Shown: positions 25,887-34,360 of the stretch, one piece after another
Layout of the letters: each line of letters starts with the position of its first letter
How positions within the stretch are numbered: the first letter of the stretch is position 1
Assembly: GCF_015356755.1 (NCBI RefSeq)
Contig: NZ_JADFCO010000065.1
Location: forward strand, 496,001-560,000
Direction of reading: 5' to 3'
DNA from: Nonlabens antarcticus
GTDB lineage: Bacteria; Bacteroidota; Bacteroidia; Flavobacteriales; Flavobacteriaceae
Length of the DNA stretch: 64,000 bases
Notes under the pieces: model-generated
The model's input: the letters and a program-made list of their open reading frames with translations, nothing else
The model's database searches: none
Told to the model about the DNA's origin: nothing
Program-made: the position numbers and the translations under genes

Positions 25887-27524
25887 TTAAGATAATTTAG
25901 AATAAAACTGCATAAGAAGTGCCGTTGTTGAGGCATCATGACCGTCAGATTTTTGACTTTCAATGTCATTTAAAACGGTATCTGCTAGATTCTTACCTAA
26001 TTCCACACCCCATTGATCATAACTATAAATATTCCATATCACTCCCTCTACAAAGATTTTGTGCTCATACATGGCTATGAGTTTTCCTAGGCTCTTAGGA
26101 GTTAATTCATCGATCAATATTGTCGTTGTAGGTTTATTACCTTTAAAAACCTTGAACGGTCGCAGTTTGTTTTTTTGCTCACTCGATAAAGAGGTCTTCT
26201 CAAGATCTGCTATTACTGACGCTTCGGTTTTACCATTCATTAACGCCTCTGTCTGTGCAAAGAAGTTTGCCATTAACTTATTGTGATGGTCTGGATGGTG
26301 GTATTTCGCTTTCGCGAAAGCGATAAAATGAGCAGGAATCAATTTTGTTCCCTGATGCATTAATTGGAAAAAGGCGTGCTGTGCATTGGTTCCCGGTTCT
26401 CCCCATACGATATTACCTGTTTGATAATCCACGGGATTCCCATTTCTATCCACGCTTTTCCCATTACTCTCCATGATCGCTTGTTGCAAATAGGAAGGTA
26501 GTTTTTGAAGGTATTGCGTGTAGGGGAGGATGGCCTCGCTTTGAGCCTTGAAAAAATTGTTATACCAGATGGTCAATAAGGCAAGTTGTACCGGGATGTT
26601 GTTTTTAAATCTGGTCTCTTGAAAGTGGATATCCATACTGTGTCCACCTTCTAACAGCTCTTGGAAATTCTGCGTTCCCACGCCTAAGGCTACACTTATA
26701 CCCACCGTACTCCATAGCGAAAACCTGCCGCCTACCCAATCAAACATCTGGAATATATTTTCTTTATCAATGCCAAATGCAGTTGCGCTATCCACATTAC
26801 TACTCACCGCAATGAAGTGTTTACCCACCGCTGCTGGATTTACTCTGTCAGTAAACCAATTTCTAACGGTCGTCGCATTGGTAAGGGTTTCTTGCGTCCC
26901 AAAAGATTTTGAAACAATCACAAAAAGGGTCGTTTCTGGATTTAGCTTCCTTAAGATTTCTTCTACATGATCCCCTTCAACGTTAGAGATAAAGTGGACT
27001 TTTATGTTGTTATGATACGCTTCTAATGCGTCATAAATCATGTTAGGTCCCAGATCGCTGCCGCCTATTCCAATGTTGACAACGGTATCAAATTTATTTC
27101 CACCATAAGTGGTTAGGGTACCGTCGTGGATTTTATCCACATATTCAAACATTTTGCGCTTGCTCTCTAGAGCCTGCTTGATATAAGTACTATTGTGGTC
27201 GTTTGCTTTATGCAGTGGTGTACGCAATGCTGTATGCATCACCTTCCTGCCTTCTGTGACATTGATGGGACTTCCATTGAAATAGGAGTCTATAGCACCA
27301 TTAAGATCACATTCCTCCGCGAGATCTACTAGGGCATCTCTTGTCGCGGTAGTCAATAGGTTCTTTGACAGGTCTACGTAAAAATCATCTTCAACCAGTG
27401 TGAAATTCGAAGCTCTGGAATCATTAGTTTCAAAAGCCTCTTTCAAATCAAATTTCTTGAGATTGTTATAATGTTCCTTTAGAACCTGCCAAGAATTTGT
27501 TTCGGTTGGGTCGATGTTTTTCAT
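25887..27524 (-). CDS. pgi: Glucose-6-phosphate isomerase
   Basis: Interconverts glucose 6-phosphate and fructose 6-phosphate in glycolysis and gluconeogenesis. 545 residues, typical of the long PGI family. Seen: G-I-G-G-S-D-L-G-P (phosphate loop), V-S-K-S-F-G-T-Q-E-T (about 205), D-W-V-G-G-R-F-S-L-W-S and G-E-P-G-T-N-A-Q-H-A-F (catalytic His). ATG overlaps the M23 peptidase stop by 4 bases (ATGA), so it is translated from the same message. A palindrome copy adds A-F-A-K-A at 26307, just after H-F-I. Confidence 0.96.
   Translation of the reverse strand: MKNIDPTETNSWQVLKEHYNNLKKFDLKEAFETNDSRASNFTLVEDDFYVDLSKNLLTTATRDALVDLAEECDLNGAIDSYFNGSPINVTEGRKVMHTALRTPLHKANDHNSTYIKQALESKRKMFEYVDKIHDGTLTTYGGNKFDTVVNIGIGGSDLGPNMIYDALEAYHNNIKVHFISNVEGDHVEEILRKLNPETTLFVIVSKSFGTQETLTNATTVRNWFTDRVNPAAVGKHFIAVSSNVDSATAFGIDKENIFQMFDWVGGRFSLWSTVGISVALGVGTQNFQELLEGGHSMDIHFQETRFKNNIPVQLALLTIWYNNFFKAQSEAILPYTQYLQKLPSYLQQAIMESNGKSVDRNGNPVDYQTGNIVWGEPGTNAQHAFFQLMHQGTKLIPAHFIAFAKAKYHHPDHHNKLMANFFAQTEALMNGKTEASVIADLEKTSLSSEQKNKLRPFKVFKGNKPTTTILIDELTPKSLGKLIAMYEHKIFVEGVIWNIYSYDQWGVELGKNLADTVLNDIESQKSDGHDASTTALLMQFYSKLS
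26307..26322. repeat. Palindrome CGCTTTCGCGAAAGCG in pgi
   Basis: Perfect copy, read on the minus strand as A-F-A-K-A-K. Confidence 0.9.
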
Positions 27525-28765
27525 AGTATAGCGTCGGAATCTTTATAGGGCAAGTCGTCGATCTCCTTTCTCAAAGGTTCGATATAATTTTTGAATACGA
27601 CTAGTTGATCCTTAGGTAAAGGCTCTGCGCTAGGTAAGTTTTGTTTGTAGGGATCCACTTGAACGCCGTTTACCCAGAATCTATAACAGACATGCGGTCC
27701 AGTTGCCAGACCTGTACTTCCTACAGTCCCTATAGTTTCACCTTGCTTAACACGCTGTCCGACTTTTACCAGTCTTTTAGTCATGTGAAGATATTGTGTT
27801 TCATAAGTGGCGCTGTGTCTCACCTTGACATAGTTCCCGTTCCCACGTGTAAACCCAGACTTTGTAATCACACCATTTGCAGTAGAAACTATAGGGGTTC
27901 CATAACCTGCGGCATAATCTGTTCCTCTGTGCGCCTTCCATCTTTTTTGTACGGGATGAAATCGATTGCCACTGTAACGGCTAGAAATACGCGTATAATT
28001 CACGGGAGCTTTTAGAAAGAAATTTCTCAATGTTTTTCCTTGATCATCATAGTAATCGCGTTTTCCCGCGATGCTATCTGTTACGTAGCCAAAAGCATAA
28101 TAAGGTTTTCCTCCAGTTTCAAAAATGGCCACGTCGATCGCTTCAACGCCAGCATAAATGCTGTCGTTTATATAGCGTTCCTGATAGATCATTTTAAATT
28201 TATCACCTTCTTGAAGCTTAAAGAAATCAATAGTCCATTTGTAGATATCGCTCAATTCATAAATGGCACTCAAACCCAGACCTTCTTCTTCCATCGCCTC
28301 AGATAAAGTGCTGCGTATAACGCCAGTAGCGGTTTTACGCTTTATGGTAATGGGGTGTTGATGGGTTGTCGCCTCCATTTTACCGGTAAGTTTCAAAAGC
28401 ACATAATCAGTGCGGCTGGACTCGTAAACAAATGCTGCTGGTGTTCCTGCAACATCTTTATGCTTAATGATTTTATAAGGTTTTCCCGCCTGGATTTTAC
28501 GTAATGAGTAAACGGAATCCATGGTAACGGCTGCATCATAAGAGCTCTGACCTTGAACTAGGTGCGAGCCAATCAGATCATTAAAAATGTCCCCAGACCT
28601 AACTGTATCTTCTACAACATTATAATTATTGAGATCATAACCATATATGAGTACGGGTGCTACTTTTATTTGTTTTGCATCTGCAAGATCAAAATTCTGG
28701 GACTTCTGTTCACAAGAAGTTAAGACTAGACCTGCGGCAAAAGCTATCGCAATCAATTTCTTCAT
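27521..28765 (-). CDS. M23 (LytM-type) peptidase-like lipoprotein
   Basis: 414 residues; signal peptide with lipobox L-T-S-C (Cys 18), so lipid-anchored in the envelope. A long N-terminal region (about 20-260) resembles the LysM/OapA-like arm of envelope peptidases; the LytM domain follows with the first zinc motif H279-R-G-T-D283. The second motif, normally H-x-H, reads T-G-P-H358-V-C360-Y-R-F-W, so the zinc-binding His is Cys. Function is likely trimming or regulating peptidoglycan hydrolysis, but activity is not assured. Four-base overlap with pgi; starts 5 bases after the tryptophan dioxygenase stop, so the three genes probably form one transcript. Confidence 0.85.
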   Translation of the reverse strand: MKKLIAIAFAAGLVLTSCEQKSQNFDLADAKQIKVAPVLIYGYDLNNYNVVEDTVRSGDIFNDLIGSHLVQGQSSYDAAVTMDSVYSLRKIQAGKPYKIIKHKDVAGTPAAFVYESSRTDYVLLKLTGKMEATTHQHPITIKRKTATGVIRSTLSEAMEEEGLGLSAIYELSDIYKWTIDFFKLQEGDKFKMIYQERYINDSIYAGVEAIDVAIFETGGKPYYAFGYVTDSIAGKRDYYDDQGKTLRNFFLKAPVNYTRISSRYSGNRFHPVQKRWKAHRGTDYAAGYGTPIVSTANGVITKSGFTRGNGNYVKVRHSATYETQYLHMTKRLVKVGQRVKQGETIGTVGSTGLATGPHVCYRFWVNGVQVDPYKQNLPSAEPLPKDQLVVFKNYIEPLRKEIDDLPYKDSDAIL

Positions 28766-28769
28766 TCTG

Positions 28770-29738
28770 TTATGGGGTATTTAATAAATGTTCCACCCAT
28801 TGCTTTCCCCATTCCTTATGCTCCTCGTCGTTCCATAGACTGGGGAAAAAGGAAATCTTTTGAAAGCTGGGCGGTAAAAATTCTTTCCAGTTCGTGCCAC
28901 CTGTGGCTTTAACAGTTCCACCATCTTTACGCAGGTATCTGTGTGCAGCACCCATGTGCATCAATAGCCAGTTAACGTTGACATTTTGATCCATGCGGCG
29001 CAGTTCCTCCTGTAGTTCTGGAGTCTGCTCTTCTGCTGGTAAAGCTAGATAACGCTGGTAGATATTGGTATGTTTCACCTCTTCGGCTATTCTTAAAAAT
29101 CTAGGAGTATAACGCTTTTCAAACTGTTTTAGTGTGAGGGTTTTTTCTCCGGTAGCTTTATCAATGCCACCACGTTTCCAGTAGATATTGTCAAACAGTG
29201 TAGCAGTGTCTGTGGTTTGTTCGCTTTCGCGAAAGCGATTTCTATCTGCCAGATAAACAAGATTCACAATGTCGGTAGCATAGAATTCTATCATGCGGAA
29301 TTGTGCACTCTGAAACCCACTCGCTGGCAACAACGACATGCGGAATTTTAAAAATTGCTCTCGCTCCATTCCTTTAATCATGATCTCAAAACTGTTGATC
29401 ATTACATTAAAATAGCGATTGATGCGGCGTATTTTTTCTGCAAAAAAACTTCCAGTCAGTTCGTCATTTTGAATGATCTGCATCTGCTCATGAATGGCGA
29501 GTTTAAAGTGCAGCTCCGTAATTTGATGGTAACATATGAAAACCATCTCGTCTGGGAATGACGTGGAAGGAACCTGAAGGCTCAACAAGGTGTCTAACCT
29601 AATGTAATCCCAGTAAGTGGTGTATCTATCGTATAGAAGCCCATCTAGATAGGACAACATATCCTGACCAGAATTCTTGAATTTTTCCTCAAGCAATAAG
29701 ATGCGTTCCGCAATTTCTGGTGATATCGAGTCTGCCAT
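28770..29738 (-). CDS. Tryptophan 2,3-dioxygenase family protein
   Basis: Haem enzyme opening the indole ring of tryptophan to N-formylkynurenine. 322 residues. M-V-F-I-C-Y-H-Q-I-T-E-L-H-F-K-L (about 65-80) corresponds to the substrate-binding F-x-x-x-H-Q-x-x-E-L segment, R-M-S-L-L-P-A-S-G-F-Q-S to the F-R-x-x-L-x-P-x-S-G-F-Q-S motif, and H-R-Y-L-R near the C-terminus carries the likely haem-ligand His. The C-terminal G-G-T-N-W differs from the classical G-S-x-G-Y ending, marking the divergent bacterial branch. A palindrome copy encodes R-F-R-E-S-E in the middle. First gene of a probable unit with the M23 peptidase and pgi. Confidence 0.85.
   Translation of the reverse strand: MADSISPEIAERILLLEEKFKNSGQDMLSYLDGLLYDRYTTYWDYIRLDTLLSLQVPSTSFPDEMVFICYHQITELHFKLAIHEQMQIIQNDELTGSFFAEKIRRINRYFNVMINSFEIMIKGMEREQFLKFRMSLLPASGFQSAQFRMIEFYATDIVNLVYLADRNRFRESEQTTDTATLFDNIYWKRGGIDKATGEKTLTLKQFEKRYTPRFLRIAEEVKHTNIYQRYLALPAEEQTPELQEELRRMDQNVNVNWLLMHMGAAHRYLRKDGGTVKATGGTNWKEFLPPSFQKISFFPSLWNDEEHKEWGKQWVEHLLNTP
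29222..29237. repeat. Palindrome CGCTTTCGCGAAAGCG in the tryptophan dioxygenase gene
   Basis: Perfect copy, read on the minus strand as R-F-R-E-S. Confidence 0.9.
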
Positions 29739-29758
29739 GGAATAATGTTGATAGATCG

Positions 29759-29766
29759 CAAAAATA
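29759..29766 (-). promoter_or_regulatory. -7 box TATTTTTG for the tryptophan dioxygenase unit
   Basis: Exact TAnnTTTG on the minus strand, 20 bases before ATG 29738. Confidence 0.55.
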
Positions 29767-30048
29767 CATATTATTGAATGGTATCGTTACCACTTATCCA
29801 CCTTAAGTAAAAAAGTGGCACAAAACAGTCTGAAAGACTGGATAAATATTGGTTCGATACTCCCTAAGTGTGAAAGTTAATGCTTGCTTGTGAGAGGAAT
29901 TCTAGCGCAAGAAGACCGTAATTTACAGATCGATTTAAGTTCAAAATAAGCATCGATTAAAATAAAGCGGAAGGTAATTCCCAAAGCTGCTACTTATTAC
30001 ATATTACATAGAATTTTACCGCTATTCTCAATAGAATAATGAAAAAAC
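29767..30048. other. Intergenic stretch without a visible gene
   Basis: Together with the promoter above this is a gap of about 310 bases between minus-strand genes. Stops are frequent in all frames; I see no RNA gene, palindrome copy or clear terminator for the DUF3108 gene. Confidence 0.5.
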
Positions 30049-30840
30049 CTAATCCACAATCTTTTTAAACGAATGGCTCAATCCTTTAAAAGCATCCAGA
30101 TCTGCAGTAAGAGAACCCACTGTTAGTTTTGCCTGAATTTTCAACGGGATTTTATTGTCATCATCACTGATCCATACCGTTAAACTCTCTTCTTCTTGAA
30201 AAACACGACCGGATTGTACATAAGGTCTAAATTTCAAAGCATTGATCTTACCAAATTTTGTTCGCACTACATCCCGCTCTAAGAATTTCATCTTAAAGTC
30301 ATAATTTTCATTATCAAAAAACATAGGTAATACAAATTCATCGCCAGGTGTGACTGTTTTTACATCAACTGCATTACGCAAATGATAAAAGGCAGAGATC
30401 ATATCCTGGGTTCCAGGTTTGATACTCATTTTAGTAATTTCCTTGTGTTTTTTATTATTTACCGTAGCAATTTTTGCATCATGGTCAAAATCGATCTGAA
30501 TATCTTTAGTATGTCCACCCTCATCAATATCCCTAATAAACCGATAAGGAGCACCTGTTTTTTGATCAATGTAGCTTTCATAGCGGTCATCGACTTCAAA
30601 AAAGAGGTGCATCAAACCAGTAGATTTCCCCTTCCCTTTAAGATGAAAGACGTTCTTACCGTTAAGTTTAGTGTCCTTCACTTCTAAGGTTGCATAACTC
30701 GCATTAAAAATCCCATAATGAATACGGAATTTGAACCACTCACCATTATTGAATGCTTGAGATGGCTCTGTATCATAAGCAGGTGAAAAACCCACGGTTA
30801 TGGTACATAAAGCAAGTAATAAGAGTATGTTTTTTTTCAT
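30049..30840 (-). CDS. DUF3108 domain-containing exported protein
   Basis: 263 residues with a signal peptide (hydrophobic 4-17, likely cut near F-S-P-A). The mature protein has regularly spaced beta strands and G-E-W-F-K-F-R-I-H-Y-G near the start, the signature of DUF3108, a periplasmic single-domain beta family of unknown function whose fold resembles lipid-carrier-like envelope proteins. It stands between the tryptophan dioxygenase and hppD on the same strand but with gaps on both sides, so is probably its own unit with a TATATTG box. Confidence 0.82.
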   Translation of the reverse strand: MKKNILLLLALCTITVGFSPAYDTEPSQAFNNGEWFKFRIHYGIFNASYATLEVKDTKLNGKNVFHLKGKGKSTGLMHLFFEVDDRYESYIDQKTGAPYRFIRDIDEGGHTKDIQIDFDHDAKIATVNNKKHKEITKMSIKPGTQDMISAFYHLRNAVDVKTVTPGDEFVLPMFFDNENYDFKMKFLERDVVRTKFGKINALKFRPYVQSGRVFQEEESLTVWISDDDNKIPLKIQAKLTVGSLTADLDAFKGLSHSFKKIVD

Positions 30841-30869
30841 GGTTTTAATGCAGCTCCTTTTAGTTGCTA

Positions 30870-30876
30870 CAATATA
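30870..30876 (-). promoter_or_regulatory. Candidate -7 box TATATTG for the DUF3108 gene
   Basis: One-base-short variant of TAnnTTTG on the minus strand, 29 bases before the ATG; an AAGGAG-like sequence lies between, a rare Shine-Dalgarno candidate in this window. Confidence 0.35.
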
Positions 30877-30903
30877 AGGAATACAAAACCTATTCCAAAC
30901 TTT

Positions 30904-32067
30904 CTAAAGTGTACCGCGCAAGGCTTGTTCTCTTTCAATCGCTTCAAATAGAGCCTTGAAATTACCAACACCAAATGACTGTGCGCCCTTACGCTGTATG
31001 ACCTCAAAAAACATAGTAGGTCGATCTACAATTGTTTTAGTAAAAAGCTGTAGTAAATACCCTTCTTCATCGCGGTCGATAAGAATACCATGCTTTTTTA
31101 ATACCTCTACATCTTCATCTATTTCGCCCACGCGATCTAACAAATCATCATAGTATTCATCTGGTACATATAAAAACTCAACACCACGATCTCTCATCGC
31201 GCTTACCGTTTTTACAATGTCGTCTGTGGCAACGGCGATATGCTGTACTCCTGGACCGTTATAGAAATCTAGATATTCTTCAATTTGTGATTTTTTCTTT
31301 CCTTTAGCAGGTTCGTTGATCGGGAACTTGACGCGGCCGTTACCGTTACTCATAACCTTGCTCATCAATGCAGTGTAATCTGTCGCTATATCGTTATCTG
31401 CAAAAGAAATAATCTGGGCAAATCCCATTACTTCTCCGTAGAATTTACACCAGGTATTCATTTCATTCCACCCTACATTACCCACCATATGATCGATAAA
31501 CTTCAAACCTACTGGCTCTGGATTGTAATGTGATTCCCATTTTTTAAACCCTGGTAGAAATACACCGTCATAATCGTTACGCTCTACAAACATGTGAACG
31601 GTCTCGCCATAGGTGTAGATCCCAGAACGGGTTACCTCTCCATGTGCATCAGTCTCTGTAGTGGGTTTTTGATAGGGTTTTGCACCACGTTTAGTGGTTT
31701 CTTCAAAAGCTTTTGTAGCATCTTCTACCCACAAAGCAACTACTTTAACACCGTCACCATGCTCATCAATGTGTCTGTTAATCTCACCACCTTTTTGCAA
31801 TGGTGTGGTTAGAACGAGTCTGATCTTATCTTGTTGCAATACATAGGAGACACGATCTTTCACGCCTGTTTCTAGTCCAGCATAGGCGAGCGATTGAAAA
31901 CCAAATGCCGTTTTATAAAAATGCGCGGCTTGCTTTGCATTCCCTACATAGAGTTCCACATAATCAGTTCCTAGTAATGGTAGGAAGTCCTCCGCCTCTT
32001 TGAATAATTTCTTGAGGCTGTATTCTGTATTCTTTAAATCTTTGAGTTTTTTAATTTCTGCGGGCAT
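30904..32067 (-). CDS. hppD: 4-hydroxyphenylpyruvate dioxygenase
   Basis: Fe(II) enzyme converting 4-hydroxyphenylpyruvate to homogentisate in tyrosine breakdown. 387 residues with two vicinal-oxygen-chelate domains. The iron ligands are visible: H193 in I-D-H-M-V-G-N, H276 in V-Q-H-I-A-V and E355 in M-F-F-E-V-I-Q-R. The N-terminal domain opens with D-Y-V-E-L-Y-V-G-N-A-K-Q-A-A. It lies about 940 bases downstream of hmgA on the same strand with the CCC-motif gene and a repeat block between, so the next pathway step is close but probably not on the same transcript. Confidence 0.95.
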   Translation of the reverse strand: MPAEIKKLKDLKNTEYSLKKLFKEAEDFLPLLGTDYVELYVGNAKQAAHFYKTAFGFQSLAYAGLETGVKDRVSYVLQQDKIRLVLTTPLQKGGEINRHIDEHGDGVKVVALWVEDATKAFEETTKRGAKPYQKPTTETDAHGEVTRSGIYTYGETVHMFVERNDYDGVFLPGFKKWESHYNPEPVGLKFIDHMVGNVGWNEMNTWCKFYGEVMGFAQIISFADNDIATDYTALMSKVMSNGNGRVKFPINEPAKGKKKSQIEEYLDFYNGPGVQHIAVATDDIVKTVSAMRDRGVEFLYVPDEYYDDLLDRVGEIDEDVEVLKKHGILIDRDEEGYLLQLFTKTIVDRPTMFFEVIQRKGAQSFGVGNFKALFEAIEREQALRGTL

Positions 32068-32502
32068 GACGTTAACTTTATATGGTTATGATGAATTTGC
32101 TTTATTTCTTAATTTAAAATCGGTGTAAATATTATATTTATGTTTTGGGCGTTGCCTGCGGCCAGGCAATCCGTTGCAATCTTTTCATTTTATGAGGCAT
32201 TCCATGCACCTTAAAATAAAAAGGATTTCCACTTCTTTCCCTAACGCGCAACCTGCGCTTATTTTTGAGGCGTTCCCAACAACTCAGCTATCGCTAGGTT
32301 CTGGTGGTCTGGCCTTGCGCTACATTCTTTTTTAAGCCAAAATCCTTAATAAGTATTCCTACTACAACTCCTAACGCAGTATGAGAGATAATCTTATCAT
32401 TAAATGATTTACTGCACATCATCTAATAGGCGTCTTTCATTGAGATTGATCACTGAATACAACCTATTTGCAAGGCTCTATTTTTTCAGACAACCATAGG
32501 TT
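32068..32502. other. Intergenic stretch holding two tandem dispersed repeats
   Basis: About 435 bases between hppD and the CCC-motif gene. It holds two degenerate tandem copies of a GGCGTT...CCTAACGC repeat (listed separately) and the hppD promoter region, in which I could not find a convincing box. No credible reading frame. Confidence 0.6.
32147..32380. repeat. Dispersed flavobacterial repeat, two tandem degenerate copies
   Basis: Copy 1 (about 32147-32249) opens GGGCGTTGCCTGCGG, has CAATCTTTT then AAAAGGATTTCCACTTC and closes TTCCCTAACGC. A second copy (about 32268-32380) opens GGCGTTCCC, has TGGCCTTGCGCTACATTC, then CCAAAATCC and closes CTCCTAACGC. The same plan occurs at 62258. I recall this kind of element between genes in many Flavobacteriia; its role is unknown. 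Confidence 0.65.
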
Positions 32503-32988
32503 TTAGTTGTTATCGATACTATCTGTCATCTCTTTTACTTCTACGGGACGTACCTCCGTTTCCGTACTGTCTATAGAATCCTCGTATTCCCAAGTGTCTA
32601 TTTCTTCTACATCTTCATTAGTATCAACATCATCGTTCAATTCAAAACCACTATTTTCTAGTTGGTCAAAATAATTCTCTGGATTGAATAAGCTCAATCC
32701 TTGAAAAACGAGTCCTACGGCTAATAACAATGCTATTAAAATAGTGGCAATCATATTCATAATCAAACCAGTATTCACGTTAGAATAACTTTTAGCAACA
32801 TATTGTTCTGGATTCTGTAAATAAGCTTTTTTACTTTTAGCAGCCCAAACCCATCCTATAATCGTAGCTATTAATGTAGGAATAGAGAGAATTCCGCAAC
32901 AACATCCTGTCAAAATAATGACAATTGCTATGATGCCGATGACTAAGGCTCCAGGGTCTGCTGGTAATTTATTTTTAATTTCGTTCAA
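32503..32988 (-). CDS. CCC-motif membrane protein
   Basis: 161 residues with two hydrophobic regions (about 12-50 and 73-97). The first contains three adjacent Cys, T-G-C-C-C-G-I, the motif after which this Bacteroidota family is named. The C-terminal third is strongly acidic and probably disordered (V-D-T-N-E-D-V-E-E-I-D). Function unknown; the DUF4190-like double-helix plan suggests a small inner-membrane scaffold. It starts 21 bases after hmgA ends, so it is probably co-transcribed with it. Confidence 0.75.
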   Translation of the reverse strand: MNEIKNKLPADPGALVIGIIAIVIILTGCCCGILSIPTLIATIIGWVWAAKSKKAYLQNPEQYVAKSYSNVNTGLIMNMIATILIALLLAVGLVFQGLSLFNPENYFDQLENSGFELNDDVDTNEDVEEIDTWEYEDSIDSTETEVRPVEVKEMTDSIDNN

Positions 32989-33009
32989 AGTTTCGCATTT
33001 TTAGGTTAG

Positions 33010-34173
33010 TTAGTCATGGTCTAGCCAGCTTTTATGGTAAGTGTCATCTGCAATAGCGAGTCCAGCTTTAGTAACTTTTAATGGTTTGAAAGTGTCCACC
33101 ATCACGGCGAGCTCTTCAGTTTCTGTTTGACCTATACTGCGTTCCACGGCTCCTGGGTGTGGCCCGTGAGGAATCCCTCCTGGGTGCAGCGAGATATGTC
33201 CTTTTTCAATATCGTTGCGACTCATAAAATCGCCATCTACATAATAGAGAACCTCATCACTGTCAATATTACTGTGGTTATATGGGGCAGGAATACTGTC
33301 TGGATGGTAATCATACTTACGCGGCACAAAACTGCAGACTACAAAAGCATCTGTTTCAAAAGTCTGATGAACGGGTGGTGGTTGATGGATTCTTCCAGTT
33401 ATAGGTTCAAAATCATGAATTGAAAAAGCGTACGGATAATTGTATCCATCATATCCCACTACATCAAATGGGTGAGAAGCATAAACCATTTCAAATATCT
33501 CATCTTGTTTTTTAATCTTGATCAGAAATTCGCCTTTTTCATCGTGGGTTTCCAGCTGCTCTGGGCGGCGCAAATCGCGCTCACAAAATGGAGATTGCTC
33601 TAAAAGCTGACCAAAATGGTTGCGATATCTTTTAGGTGTATAGATAGGACGGCGACTTTCCACTATAAATAGCCGGTTTACTTCCGTATCAAAATCGATT
33701 TGATAAATAATGCCTCGCGGGATCAATAAATAATCACCATACTTAAAATCTAGATTTCCAAGATGCGTTCGCAATGTCCCAGAGCCTTGATGAATGAATA
33801 ATAGCTCGTCTGAATCGGCATTTTTATAGAAGTAATCTCGCAGTGACTCTTGTGGCGCGGCTAGAACTATGGCGACATCACTGTTGACTAAAACGGTGGT
33901 GCGGCTATCTAAATAATCAGGTTGTGGCGGCACTTGAAATCCTTTTAATCGGTACGATTTCAAATGGTTTTCCAGGGCAATTTCTGGCTTCACACTATAA
34001 CTGCCACGTATTTCCTTAACCATTGTAGGTCGATGTTCATGGTAGGAGTTTGTGTACATCCCGTCAAAACCAATCGTTCCAAAAAGCTGTTCATAATACA
34101 ACGACCCATCTGGTTTTCTGAAAACCGTGTGGCGCTTGTGCGGTATTTTTCCCAGTTTGTGATAAAAAGGCAT
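33010..34173 (-). CDS. hmgA: Homogentisate 1,2-dioxygenase
   Basis: Fe(II) ring-cleaving enzyme converting homogentisate to maleylacetoacetate, the step after hppD. 387 residues from ATG 34173, where the family usually begins (M-P-F-Y-H-K-L-G-x-I-P); the frame is open to ATG 34230, which would add 19 residues of unusual sequence. Seen: cupin segments, G-T-I-G-F-D-G-M-Y, L-L-I-P-R-G-I-I-Y-Q-I and the C-terminal cluster S-L-H-P-G-G-I-P-H-G-P-H-P-G with iron-ligand His residues. No fumarylacetoacetase is nearby. An 18-bp palindrome upstream may be a regulator site. Confidence 0.93.
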   Translation of the reverse strand: MPFYHKLGKIPHKRHTVFRKPDGSLYYEQLFGTIGFDGMYTNSYHEHRPTMVKEIRGSYSVKPEIALENHLKSYRLKGFQVPPQPDYLDSRTTVLVNSDVAIVLAAPQESLRDYFYKNADSDELLFIHQGSGTLRTHLGNLDFKYGDYLLIPRGIIYQIDFDTEVNRLFIVESRRPIYTPKRYRNHFGQLLEQSPFCERDLRRPEQLETHDEKGEFLIKIKKQDEIFEMVYASHPFDVVGYDGYNYPYAFSIHDFEPITGRIHQPPPVHQTFETDAFVVCSFVPRKYDYHPDSIPAPYNHSNIDSDEVLYYVDGDFMSRNDIEKGHISLHPGGIPHGPHPGAVERSIGQTETEELAVMVDTFKPLKVTKAGLAIADDTYHKSWLDHD

Positions 34174-34256
34174 ATTCTTTTTTCTAGTTAGTGTAAATCT
34201 CGTAAATTCTTCAGACCATTCCATAGGCAATGGCTGTTAATTACTTGTAAATGATG

Positions 34257-34274
34257 CTAAATAATTTTATTTAG
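34257..34274. promoter_or_regulatory. Palindrome CTAAATAATTTTATTTAG upstream of hmgA, possible operator
   Basis: Perfect inverted repeat, 8-bp arms with a 2-bp centre, about 84 bases before the chosen hmgA start. AT-rich palindromes of this type are common regulator sites; no regulator is next door, so this is inference. Confidence 0.35.
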
Positions 34275-34331
34275 AGCGTTTTCGCATACTTTTTTTAATT
34301 AAAACGTAGCAGTTGAGAAGAGAATTATTTT

Positions 34332-34346
34332 GCTTTCGCGAAAGCG
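34332..34346. repeat. Palindrome GCTTTCGCGAAAGCG, intergenic
   Basis: Copy between the patatin and hmgA genes, 15 bases before the 3' end of the patatin gene; could serve as a hairpin for that gene's message. Confidence 0.9.
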
Positions 34347-34360
34347 AAATTCTCAAATCT

